This document shows positions 1-4,805 of a DNA stretch of 7,076 nucleotides, piece by piece. Under the pieces are notes generated by a model. It saw nothing but the letters and a program-made list of their open reading frames with translations. It did no database searches and was not told the origin of the DNA. Each line of letters begins with the position of its first letter. The first letter of the stretch is position 1. The stretch is from Peptococcaceae bacterium UBA7185 (GTDB taxonomy: Bacteria > Bacillota > Peptococcia > Peptococcales > Peptococcaceae), in assembly GCA_002491065.1 (NCBI GenBank), contig DKVF01000083.1:85965-93040 (forward strand). The letters run 5' to 3'. The position numbers and the translations under genes were made by a program.

Positions 1-298
1 AGTCCGGGCTCCACAGGGCAGGATGCTGGCTAACGGCCAGTGAGGGTGACCTTAAGGAAAGTGCCACAGAAAACAAACCGCCGCTTTTTCGCGGTAAGGA
101 TGAAACGGTGCGGTAAGAGCGCACCAGCGGCAAGGTGACTTGTCGGCTTGGTAAACCCCATCTGGTGCAAGACCTAATAGGAGAATAGAAGGAGTGGCCC
201 GCTCCGTTCTCGGGTAGGTCGCTAGAGATTTCAGGCAACTGGGATTCGAGATAGATGACCATTCAATGACAGAACCCGGCTTACGGCTTAGTCAACCA
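1..298 (+). ncRNA. rnpB: RNase P RNA, catalytic subunit (5' end missing)
   Basis: This is the catalytic RNA of ribonuclease P, which removes 5' leaders from precursor tRNAs. The window opens on the conserved 5' core segment AGTCCGGGCTCCACAGGGCA and ends with its partner ACAGAACCCGGCTTA (270-284), the two sides of the universal P4 core. Between them are CGGTAAGAGCGCACCAG (about 111-127), the L15-type loop GGTAAACCCC (150-159) that in this family binds the tRNA CCA end, and GTGCAAGACC (166-175). The arrangement resembles the ancestral type A RNA rather than the Bacillus type B, which I infer by eye. Probably 15-30 bases of the 5' end lie outside the window, so helix P1 cannot be closed. The 3' end is therefore approximate, placed just before the terminator that starts at 314. 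Confidence 0.95.
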
Positions 299-313
299 AT
301 ACGAATATGATGA

Positions 314-360
314 CTGTGTCTTGGAGAGCAGAATTTCTGCTTCTGCGACACGGTTTTTTT
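314..360 (+). terminator. Intrinsic terminator of rnpB
   Basis: An outer stem pairs CTGTGTC (314-320) with GACACGG (347-353), including one G-U pair. An inner stem pairs GAGCAGAA (325-332) with TTCTGCTT (335-342). A run of seven T residues (354-360) follows directly. The position, just after the expected rnpB 3' end, fits termination of that RNA. The helix also shows that ATG codons near 307 are not a real protein start. Confidence 0.88.
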
Positions 361-438
361 ATCGGCGAAGAAATTGCACTCCTGGGCAAGGTCTGTGCCG
401 GACAAGCCGAAAAAGAAAGGACGAGGATAGGTGAAAAA

Positions 439-1701
439 ATGCAAAAGAAAGATTCAAAATCTCTTATTGTGTATCTTTTAGTCTTGGGTATTTCTGTGAT
501 TTATATTTTGGCAGGACATCAGTTGGCCATGACCAATTATCATGCTTTTGATGATGATGACCAGTCTATTGTGGTAAAGGCTACAGTGTTGGAAATAACG
601 GACCGCTACAGTGAGAGTTATCAAATCAGCGAGACAGAAATAGCGGAGAATGAAACCATTCTTTTCGAAGCGAAGATTCGTAGCGGCGCGCAAAAGGGAC
701 AAGTGATTGAGGCGGCGCAGACCTTGGATTATTTTACGGCGATTAATTTACATGCTGTGGAGCCGGGAGATAAGGTGCTCTTGTATACGGTTCCCGGAGG
801 AATGGCAGAAAATCAATGGTTATTGAGCGATTATCAGCGCTCCGACCAGATTCTCGTTTTGCTGGTTATTTTTCTTGTATTGCTGTTGCTCTTTGGACGT
901 TGGCAGGGTTTTCACACCATTGTGTCTCTGACGTTGACCTGTCTGGCAGTATTCTATGTATTTATTCCAGCAGTCTTGGCAGGAGAAAATATTTATAGTT
1001 GGTCCATTGCTACATGCATTTATATGACCTTGATGACACTCTTTATTGTCAATGGCGTGAACCGGAAAAGTATCGCCGCAGTGCTGGGCTGTCTTGCCGG
1101 CGTATTGGTAGCGGGTTTACTGACCGTGCTGATGGATTATACCATGACGCTGACCGGTGTATTGGATGAAAATTCTGTGATTTTGTACAATTTGCGCGGG
1201 GAAAATCCTCTGAATCTGCGAGCAATCATTTTTGGCGCTATTATTATCGGTGCGGTGGGTGCCATCATGGATGTGTCCATTTCTATTGCGGCAGCGTTGG
1301 CGGAGTTGAAAGAAAAACTTCCCCATATTGGTTTTAAGGAACTGCTGCACTCAGGGATGAACATCAGTCGCGATATCATGGGCACCATGTCTAACACGCT
1401 GATTTTGGCGTATATTGGCGGATTTATGAGTAGTGTATTGTTGATGGTTGCCTACAACAGTTCTATGTTGGATTTATTTAACAGAGAGATGATTGTGGTA
1501 GAGTGCCTGCAGGCTCTGGTGGGCAGCCTGGGAATTCTGCTGACACTGCCTTTTACCTCGCTGATTTGTGCGGTGCTGTTCCATGGAGATGGAAAAGGGA
1601 CTGACAGTGAAGAAGCGGAGGAATACAGCAGGGCAGAAGCGCTGCTGGATATTGCCGAGGACGAGATGAAAAGTAAGCTGGGGGAGGAAAATGAGGAGTG
1701 A
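439..1701 (+). CDS. YibE/F-family multipass membrane protein
   Basis: A 420-residue integral membrane protein of the YibE/F-like family, whose molecular function is not established. One N-terminal membrane segment (about residues 8-29) is followed by an extracytoplasmic-type domain of about 100 residues (35-130), then about seven hydrophobic segments near 137-153, 156-178, 186-206, 210-232, 259-285, 318-338 and 355-381. The family signature region is clear: GAVGAIMDVSISIA at 271-284 and MGTMSNTLILAYIGG at 314-328. The tail (384-420) is acidic and presumably cytoplasmic. The frame stays open upstream to 307, but that part lies in the rnpB terminator. The ATG at 439 is chosen because AGGTG (429-433) sits five bases before it. 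No convincing promoter is visible in 361-438, so expression may depend on read-through from rnpB or on a weak promoter. The stop at 1699-1701 abuts nth, suggesting co-transcription. Confidence 0.88.
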   Translation: MQKKDSKSLIVYLLVLGISVIYILAGHQLAMTNYHAFDDDDQSIVVKATVLEITDRYSESYQISETEIAENETILFEAKIRSGAQKGQVIEAAQTLDYFTAINLHAVEPGDKVLLYTVPGGMAENQWLLSDYQRSDQILVLLVIFLVLLLLFGRWQGFHTIVSLTLTCLAVFYVFIPAVLAGENIYSWSIATCIYMTLMTLFIVNGVNRKSIAAVLGCLAGVLVAGLLTVLMDYTMTLTGVLDENSVILYNLRGENPLNLRAIIFGAIIIGAVGAIMDVSISIAAALAELKEKLPHIGFKELLHSGMNISRDIMGTMSNTLILAYIGGFMSSVLLMVAYNSSMLDLFNREMIVVECLQALVGSLGILLTLPFTSLICAVLFHGDGKGTDSEEAEEYSRAEALLDIAEDEMKSKLGEENEE

Positions 1702-1706
1702 AGCCC

Positions 1707-2339
1707 ATGACGAAGGAAGAATTGGCGCTGCAAATTGTGGCGCGTTTGAAGGAGGCATATCCCGATGTGGATTGTACGCTGGAGTATGATCAGGCGTGGA
1801 AACTGTTGGTCAGTGTGCGATTGGCGGCGCAGTGCACAGATGCCCGCGTGAATGTGGTGACAAAGGAGCTCTATGGGAAGTATCCTACACAGGAGACATT
1901 GGCTGGAGCAACTGCGGAAGAAATAGAAGCGATTATACGTCCCTGTGGGTTGGGAAACAGCAAGGCAAGAGATATCAGCGCCTGTATGAAGATATTGCAG
2001 GAGGAGTATGGCGGTAAGGTACCGAATACCTTGAAAGAACTGTTGAAATTGCCTGGTGTGGGTCGTAAGAGTGCCAATTTGATTCTGGGCGATGTCTTTG
2101 GCCAGCCTGCCATTGTGACAGACACCCATTGCATCCGACTGGTCAATCGTATGGGCTTGGTGGATGGCGTGAAGGAGCCGAAAAAGGTTGAGATGGCGCT
2201 TTGGAAGCTCATTCCGCCGGAGGAAAGCAATGATTTTTGTCACCGGCTGGTAGAGCATGGCAGAGCGGTCTGCACGGCGAGGACAAAGCCTTATTGTGAG
2301 AAGTGTTGTGTGGCGGATCTCTGTGCGAAACGCATCTAG
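1707..2339 (+). CDS. nth: Endonuclease III (DNA glycosylase/AP lyase)
   Basis: Bifunctional base-excision repair enzyme that removes oxidised pyrimidines and cleaves the abasic strand. At 210 residues it matches the usual length (E. coli about 211). The helix-hairpin-helix motif LPGVGRKSANLILG (115-128) contains the catalytic lysine K121, and IVTDTHCIRLVNR (136-148) contains the catalytic aspartate D139, equivalent to K120 and D138 of E. coli Nth. The N-terminal segment LAAQCTDARVN (39-49) is the usual Nth substrate-pocket region. A C-terminal [4Fe-4S] motif uses C189, C197, C200 and C206, giving spacing X7-X2-X5 rather than the E. coli X6-X2-X5, with an extra cysteine at 201. The start at 1707 is chosen for GAGGAG (1693-1698) eight bases upstream. 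A GTG at 1698, overlapping the preceding stop as GTGA and preceded by GGGGAGG (1681-1687), would add three residues and cannot be excluded. Tight spacing suggests an operon with the YibE/F gene. Confidence 0.95.
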   Translation: MTKEELALQIVARLKEAYPDVDCTLEYDQAWKLLVSVRLAAQCTDARVNVVTKELYGKYPTQETLAGATAEEIEAIIRPCGLGNSKARDISACMKILQEEYGGKVPNTLKELLKLPGVGRKSANLILGDVFGQPAIVTDTHCIRLVNRMGLVDGVKEPKKVEMALWKLIPPEESNDFCHRLVEHGRAVCTARTKPYCEKCCVADLCAKRI

Positions 2340-2345
2340 GAGGGA

Positions 2346-2371
2346 CCTACTTTGGCAAGGCCCAAAGTAGG
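2346..2371. repeat. Perfect 10-bp inverted repeat just after nth
   Basis: CCTACTTTGG (2346-2355) and CCAAAGTAGG (2362-2371) are exact reverse complements separated by six bases (CAAGGC). It begins seven bases after the nth stop codon. There is no following T-run, so it could protect the 3' end of the nth transcript or be the edge of a dispersed intergenic repeat rather than an intrinsic terminator. Confidence 0.75.
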
Positions 2372-2382
2372 CAAAGGCCAAG

Positions 2383-2429
2383 CGGGGGGTTTCGATTCCC
2401 CCGTACCCCCCAAAACGACCCCTGCGGGG
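2383..2429. repeat. Two adjacent G/C-run hairpins
   Basis: CGGGGG (2383-2388) pairs with CCCCCG (2398-2403) around a nine-base loop, and CCCC (2419-2422) pairs with GGGG (2426-2429) around TGC. Between them lies a second C run (2406-2411) that could compete for the G run. Together with the 2346-2371 hairpin they form a compact three-hairpin block. The role is unknown; an intergenic repeat unit is the likeliest reading. Confidence 0.6.
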
Positions 2430-2583
2430 AGCTTAAATGCAAAAAGGGCAGAGGATATACCCGATTTATTATCTAGAGCTATAGGAAAGGCTATATCACA
2501 GGGTACTCGCTGCCGCTTTATGAGTTTCAATATCTCTGCTATCTTTGCCAACATTCTGCGTCAATATGGACTAACGGTGCAGG

Positions 2584-2625
2584 CTGTCTTTAGGCTGTGG
2601 ACAGAGTCCATAAAGCCAAAGACAG
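2584..2625. repeat. Long imperfect hairpin of 17 bp
   Basis: Three nested perfect helices share one axis: CTGTCTTT (2584-2591) with AAAGACAG (2618-2625), GGCT (2593-2596) with AGCC (2614-2617), and TGGAC (2598-2602) with GTCCA (2606-2610), closing a three-base loop. Only a single bulged base and a small internal loop interrupt it. No T-run follows on either strand. It could be a structured RNA element, a transcript-end stabiliser or part of a decayed mobile repeat; the sequence alone does not decide. Confidence 0.7.
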
Positions 2626-2712
2626 GCAAGGCGGTGTCCATACCCGATCAGAAAAGCGTCGGGCATGGGCAGGATAGGCAAAGGATAGTAAAAAAGATAA
2701 TAGTGACAGTTT

Positions 2713-2742
2713 TTTACGTATGAAAGACGAATGTTTTATAAA
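2713..2742 (+). promoter_or_regulatory. Probable promoter of rnhA
   Basis: TTTACG (2713-2718) and TATAAA (2737-2742) are separated by 18 bases, matching four and five of six positions of the vegetative consensus. This would start transcription near 2749, about 30 bases before the rnhA ATG. An 8-bp A/T inverted repeat, GTAAAAAA (2688-2695) with TTTTTTAC (2710-2717), overlaps the -35 side and could act as an AT-rich upstream element or an operator. The call rests on position and partial consensus only. Confidence 0.45.
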
Positions 2743-2779
2743 AAGCTTGTTCTACAAAAATTGTGTGAGGAGGTGTTTT

Positions 2780-3397
2780 ATGGCACAGAAGTTTTATGCA
2801 GTGCGGAAAGGCAGACAGACGGGACTGTTTACAAAATGGGATGACTGCAAGGCGCAGGTGCAGGGTTATTCCGGTGCGGTATATAAAAGCTTCGCGACCC
2901 TGGCTGAGGCGCAGCAGTATCTCTGGGGAGATGAGGAACTGCAGCGTGTGGATGAAGAAACACAAGTGGCTTCTGGTGAGATGGTGGCTTATGTGGACGG
3001 CAGTTACCATGCGCAGAAAAAACGTTTTGCTTTTGGCGCAGTTGTCTTTTATGAAGGTGAAGAATACCACTTCTTCGGCAGCGATGATGACGAGGAATTG
3101 GTGGACATGCGCAATGTAGCCGGTGAGATTAAAGGCGCAGAAAAGGCAATGTCTTTTGCTTTGGAGCAGAGCGCGCAGGTCTTGCATATTTATCATGATT
3201 ATGAGGGCGTGGCTCGTTGGTGTACCGGCGAGTGGCAGGCGAAAAAACTGGGCACGCAGCGGTACCGGCAGTTTTACCAGGATGTAAGGAAAAAGGGGTT
3301 GAATGTTTACTTTCACAAGGTAAAAGGGCATTCTGGTGATAAATATAACGAATTAGCGGATCAACTGGCGAAAAGGGCGTTAGAAATAAAGGGTTGA
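2780..3397 (+). CDS. rnhA: Ribonuclease H1 with N-terminal hybrid-binding domain
   Basis: Endonuclease that cuts the RNA strand of RNA:DNA hybrids, acting on R-loops and replication primers in the cytoplasm. The 205-residue protein begins with a hybrid-binding domain (viroplasmin-like, residues about 4-49) recognisable from FYAVRKGRQTGLFTKWDDCK and the segment VQGYSGAVYKSF (27-38). The catalytic RNase H domain spans about 67-203 and keeps all four acidic residues: D73 in YVDGS, E116 in AGEIKGAEKA, D140 in YHDYEG and D194 in NELADQ, plus the flexible-loop histidine H184 in KGHSGD. The ATG at 2780 is chosen because GAGGAGGT (2767-2774) sits five bases before it. An in-frame ATG at 2720 would overlap the predicted promoter and has no such site. 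The stop codon (3395-3397) lies inside the -35 box of the next promoter. No separate terminator follows, so transcripts probably run into the car leader. Confidence 0.95.
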   Translation: MAQKFYAVRKGRQTGLFTKWDDCKAQVQGYSGAVYKSFATLAEAQQYLWGDEELQRVDEETQVASGEMVAYVDGSYHAQKKRFAFGAVVFYEGEEYHFFGSDDDEELVDMRNVAGEIKGAEKAMSFALEQSAQVLHIYHDYEGVARWCTGEWQAKKLGTQRYRQFYQDVRKKGLNVYFHKVKGHSGDKYNELADQLAKRALEIKG

Positions 3398-3422
3398 CAG
3401 GACAAAAGAAAATTTCTATAAT
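3394..3422 (+). promoter_or_regulatory. Perfect-consensus vegetative promoter (P1) at the end of rnhA
   Basis: TTGACA (3394-3399) and TATAAT (3417-3422) match the sigma-A consensus exactly with an optimal 17-base spacer. The -35 box includes the rnhA stop codon. Transcription would begin near 3429, about 280 bases upstream of carA, and so would pass through the whole attenuator region. Such a strong core promoter is normally restrained by a regulator; the inverted repeat at 3423-3454 is a candidate site. Confidence 0.8.
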
Positions 3423-3454
3423 TATACATATTAAAGTATAAATATTTATGTATA
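3423..3454. promoter_or_regulatory. AT-rich inverted repeat at the P1 start site, possible operator
   Basis: TATACATA (3423-3430) and TATGTATA (3447-3454) are exact reverse complements with a 16-base centre, and a 12-bp palindrome ATAAATATTTAT (3438-3449) overlaps the right arm. The left arm begins directly after the -10 box and covers the expected start site, a position where a bound repressor would block P1. The high A+T content makes chance palindromes common, so the operator role is only a suggestion. Confidence 0.35.
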
Positions 3455-3486
3455 CAAGATTATTTGCGCAACAGACACATTTTTAG

Positions 3487-3515
3487 TAGACATTTTCTGC
3501 AGGGCTTGTTATAAT
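3487..3515 (+). promoter_or_regulatory. Extended -10 promoter (P2) of the carAB leader
   Basis: TAGACA (3487-3492) and TATAAT (3510-3515) are 17 bases apart, with an extended -10 TG at 3507-3508 (TGTTATAAT). The predicted start is near 3522, about 20 bases before the PyrR-binding loop and about 188 bases before the carA ATG. This spacing is typical for a promoter feeding a pyr attenuator. Confidence 0.8.
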
Positions 3516-3541
3516 ATCTCTAATGTAAATTAAATAAAAGG

Positions 3542-3573
3542 CCTTTAAATTTAGTCCCGTGAGACTAAAAAGG
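3542..3573 (+). promoter_or_regulatory. PyrR-binding loop (anti-antiterminator) of the car leader
   Basis: The upper stem TTTAGTC (3550-3556) with GACTAAA (3563-3569) encloses the hexaloop CCGTGA. A four-base 5' bulge (TAAA, 3546-3549) separates it from a lower stem CCTT (3542-3545) with AAGG (3570-3573). The segment AGTCCCGTGAGACT matches the known PyrR consensus ARUCCNGNGAGGYU at all but one position (A for the second G of AGG). In Bacillus and relatives, PyrR with UMP or UTP binds this hairpin and favours transcription termination, so pyrimidine sufficiency should switch carAB off. The pyrR gene is not in this window. Confidence 0.88.
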
Positions 3574-3640
3574 AAATAGCAAACAGCATTCTGACGACTG
3601 ATAGTCGACAGGAACTGTGTTTATGTCTATCGTTATGTCT
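3562..3640 (+). promoter_or_regulatory. Predicted antiterminator of the pyr-type attenuator
   Basis: A nested alternative fold can be drawn. AGACTAA (3562-3568) pairs with TTA-GTCT (3633-3640, one bulged T); ATAG (3576-3579) with CTAT (3627-3630); AAACAG (3581-3586) with CTGT-TT (3615-3622, one bulged G). An apical hairpin at 3591-3611 uses CTG/CAG and CGACT/AGTCG around GAT. The first helix uses the 3' arm of the PyrR loop and the 5' arm of the terminator, so it excludes both, as a PyrR attenuator requires. It was derived by hand without energy calculation. Confidence 0.55.
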
Positions 3641-3675
3641 ATTTATCTGTATGCGGGATAAATAGACATTTTTTT
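3635..3675 (+). terminator. Attenuator terminator upstream of carA
   Basis: A perfect 13-bp stem pairs ATGTCTATTTATC (3635-3647) with GATAAATAGACAT (3657-3669) around a nine-base loop, followed by T residues through 3675. It ends 34 bases before the carA start, inside the leader, so it should act as the regulated terminator of the pyr-type switch. It would also end transcripts coming from rnhA. The stem is A/T-rich, so its strength depends on length more than on GC pairs. Confidence 0.88.
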
Positions 3676-3709
3676 AGGTCTGCAAATTTTAGAAAAGGAA
3701 GGGACAGGT

Positions 3710-4804
3710 ATGAGCGAACAGAAAGCATATTTGCTGCTGGCCAATGGGCAAATATTTGAGGGTAAAAGCTTTGGTATGACAGGCACTACCATCGGTGAAG
3801 TTGTATTTGCCACAGGAATGACAGGATATCAGGAGACGTTGACAGATCCCAGCTATTATGGGCAGATCGCGGTACAAACATTTCCGTTAAATGGAAATTA
3901 CGGTACCAACAGTGATGACTTTGAATCCCCACATTGTTGGCTGAAAGGCTATATTGTACGGGAATGGTGTGAGGTGCCTTCCAATTTCCGCTGCGAAAAA
4001 ACCATTGATGAATTTTTGAAGGAGCAGCATGTGATAGGGCTGTACGGCGTGGATACCCGTCAGCTGACCCGCATCATCAGAGAGTGCGGCGTGATGAACG
4101 GCGCCATCACAACAGAGGATGTCTATGCTAAGAAGGAAGTGCTTCTGGCGCAGATTCAGGCTTATGAAATTAAAGATGCAGTGAAAACTGTAACGACAAA
4201 GGAAATCAAGCATTATACTGTGGAAAATCCAGAGCATGAGGTTGTGATGATGGATTTCGGCTATAAAGCGCATATTTTGCGTCATCTGCTCAACCGCAAC
4301 TGCAATGTGACCGTGGTACCGGCGTATACCACTGCTGAGGAGATTCTGGCCATAAACCCTGACGGCGTAATGCTGACCAATGGTCCGGGAAACCCCGAGG
4401 AAAATACAGAAGTGATTGAAACCTTGAAAAAACTGATTGCAGCTAAGATGCCGATGTTTGGGATTTGCCTGGGACATCAGCTAACCGCGCTGGCTAACGG
4501 CGGGAAAACCATGAAGCTGAAATATGGTCACCGCGGTGGAAACCAGCCGGTAAAGGATTTGAATACAGGCAGGGTTTATGTGACCAGCCAGAACCACGGC
4601 TATGCAGTGGTGGGAGACAGTATTGACCCTGCTGTGGGAAAAATGAGTCATTGGAATGTAAATGACAATACTTGCGAAGGGGTAGAATATTACAATGCAC
4701 CGGTCTATACCGTGCAGTTCCATCCGGAGGCGTGCGGCGGTCCCCGTGACACCAGCTATCTTTTTGACCGGTTTATGACAATGATGCGCAAGGAGGGCGA
4801 ATAA
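3710..4804 (+). CDS. carA: Carbamoyl phosphate synthase small (glutaminase) subunit
   Basis: Glutamine amidotransferase subunit that releases ammonia from glutamine and channels it to CarB for carbamoyl phosphate, the precursor of pyrimidines and arginine. The 364-residue length is normal. The N-terminal CarA domain (about 1-150) shows IGEVVFATGMTGYQETLTDP (28-47) and GLYGVDTRQLTR (110-121). The class I glutaminase domain (about 175-360) has the nucleophile C253 in GICLGHQ and the triad partners H338 and E340 in FHPEACGGPRDT. The oxyanion region NGPGNPE (224-230) is also present. The ATG at 3710 follows AAGGAAGGGA (3695-3704) by five bases. The stop at 4802-4804 is one base before the carB ATG, and carA carries the carB ribosome binding site in its last codons. 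The PyrR-type leader upstream suggests control by pyrimidine supply rather than arginine. Confidence 0.97.
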   Translation: MSEQKAYLLLANGQIFEGKSFGMTGTTIGEVVFATGMTGYQETLTDPSYYGQIAVQTFPLNGNYGTNSDDFESPHCWLKGYIVREWCEVPSNFRCEKTIDEFLKEQHVIGLYGVDTRQLTRIIRECGVMNGAITTEDVYAKKEVLLAQIQAYEIKDAVKTVTTKEIKHYTVENPEHEVVMMDFGYKAHILRHLLNRNCNVTVVPAYTTAEEILAINPDGVMLTNGPGNPEENTEVIETLKKLIAAKMPMFGICLGHQLTALANGGKTMKLKYGHRGGNQPVKDLNTGRVYVTSQNHGYAVVGDSIDPAVGKMSHWNVNDNTCEGVEYYNAPVYTVQFHPEACGGPRDTSYLFDRFMTMMRKEGE

Positions 4805-4805
4805 G

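Larger units (their letters stand above)
2340..2687. other. Non-coding, hairpin-rich spacer between nth and rnhA
   Basis: This stretch holds no gene I can support. A frame open at 2352-2723 gives about 123 residues, but it lacks a ribosome binding site, has low-complexity unnatural composition, runs through several strong hairpins and ends inside the rnhA promoter. What is visible is structure: hairpins at 2346-2371, 2383-2403, 2419-2429 and 2584-2625, a weaker one at 2643-2663 (CCCGA/TCGGG), and short direct repeats TAGGCAAAGG (2368-2377, 2675-2684) and ATACCCGAT (2457-2465, 2640-2648). The first 90 bases have homopolymeric G and C runs unlike the flanking genes. The pattern resembles a dispersed intergenic repeat or the remnant of one, which is inference. 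No T-run follows any of these hairpins, so none is a clear terminator for nth. Confidence 0.6.

Noticed and set aside
307..438. Upstream extension of the YibE/F frame to an ATG at 307
   Set aside because: It would translate the rnpB terminator hairpin and T-run, has no ribosome binding site, and adds residues without family resemblance. The ATG at 439 has a Shine-Dalgarno sequence.
1452..2381. 309-residue open frame on the minus strand
   Set aside because: It is antisense to the end of the YibE/F gene and all of nth, both of which have clear family motifs; the translation shows no recognisable domain and reflects codon bias of the true strand.
2337..2412. tRNA-like 3' half: a G-run, TTCGATT loop and C-run ending in CCA
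   Set aside because: The segment 2384-2402 resembles a T-arm, but the position-53 pair is wrong, no acceptor partner exists upstream, and no anticodon or D arm can be drawn.
2352..2723. 123-residue open frame on the plus strand (and a 72-residue frame opposite at 2336-2554)
   Set aside because: No ribosome binding site, runs through three hairpins with homopolymer runs, unnatural composition, and ends in the rnhA promoter. Frames of this kind are typical false genes over intergenic repeats.
2720..2779. In-frame ATG at 2720 as the start of rnhA
   Set aside because: The extra 20 residues precede the conserved hybrid-binding domain, overlap the predicted promoter and lack a ribosome binding site, whereas the ATG at 2780 follows GAGGAGGT.
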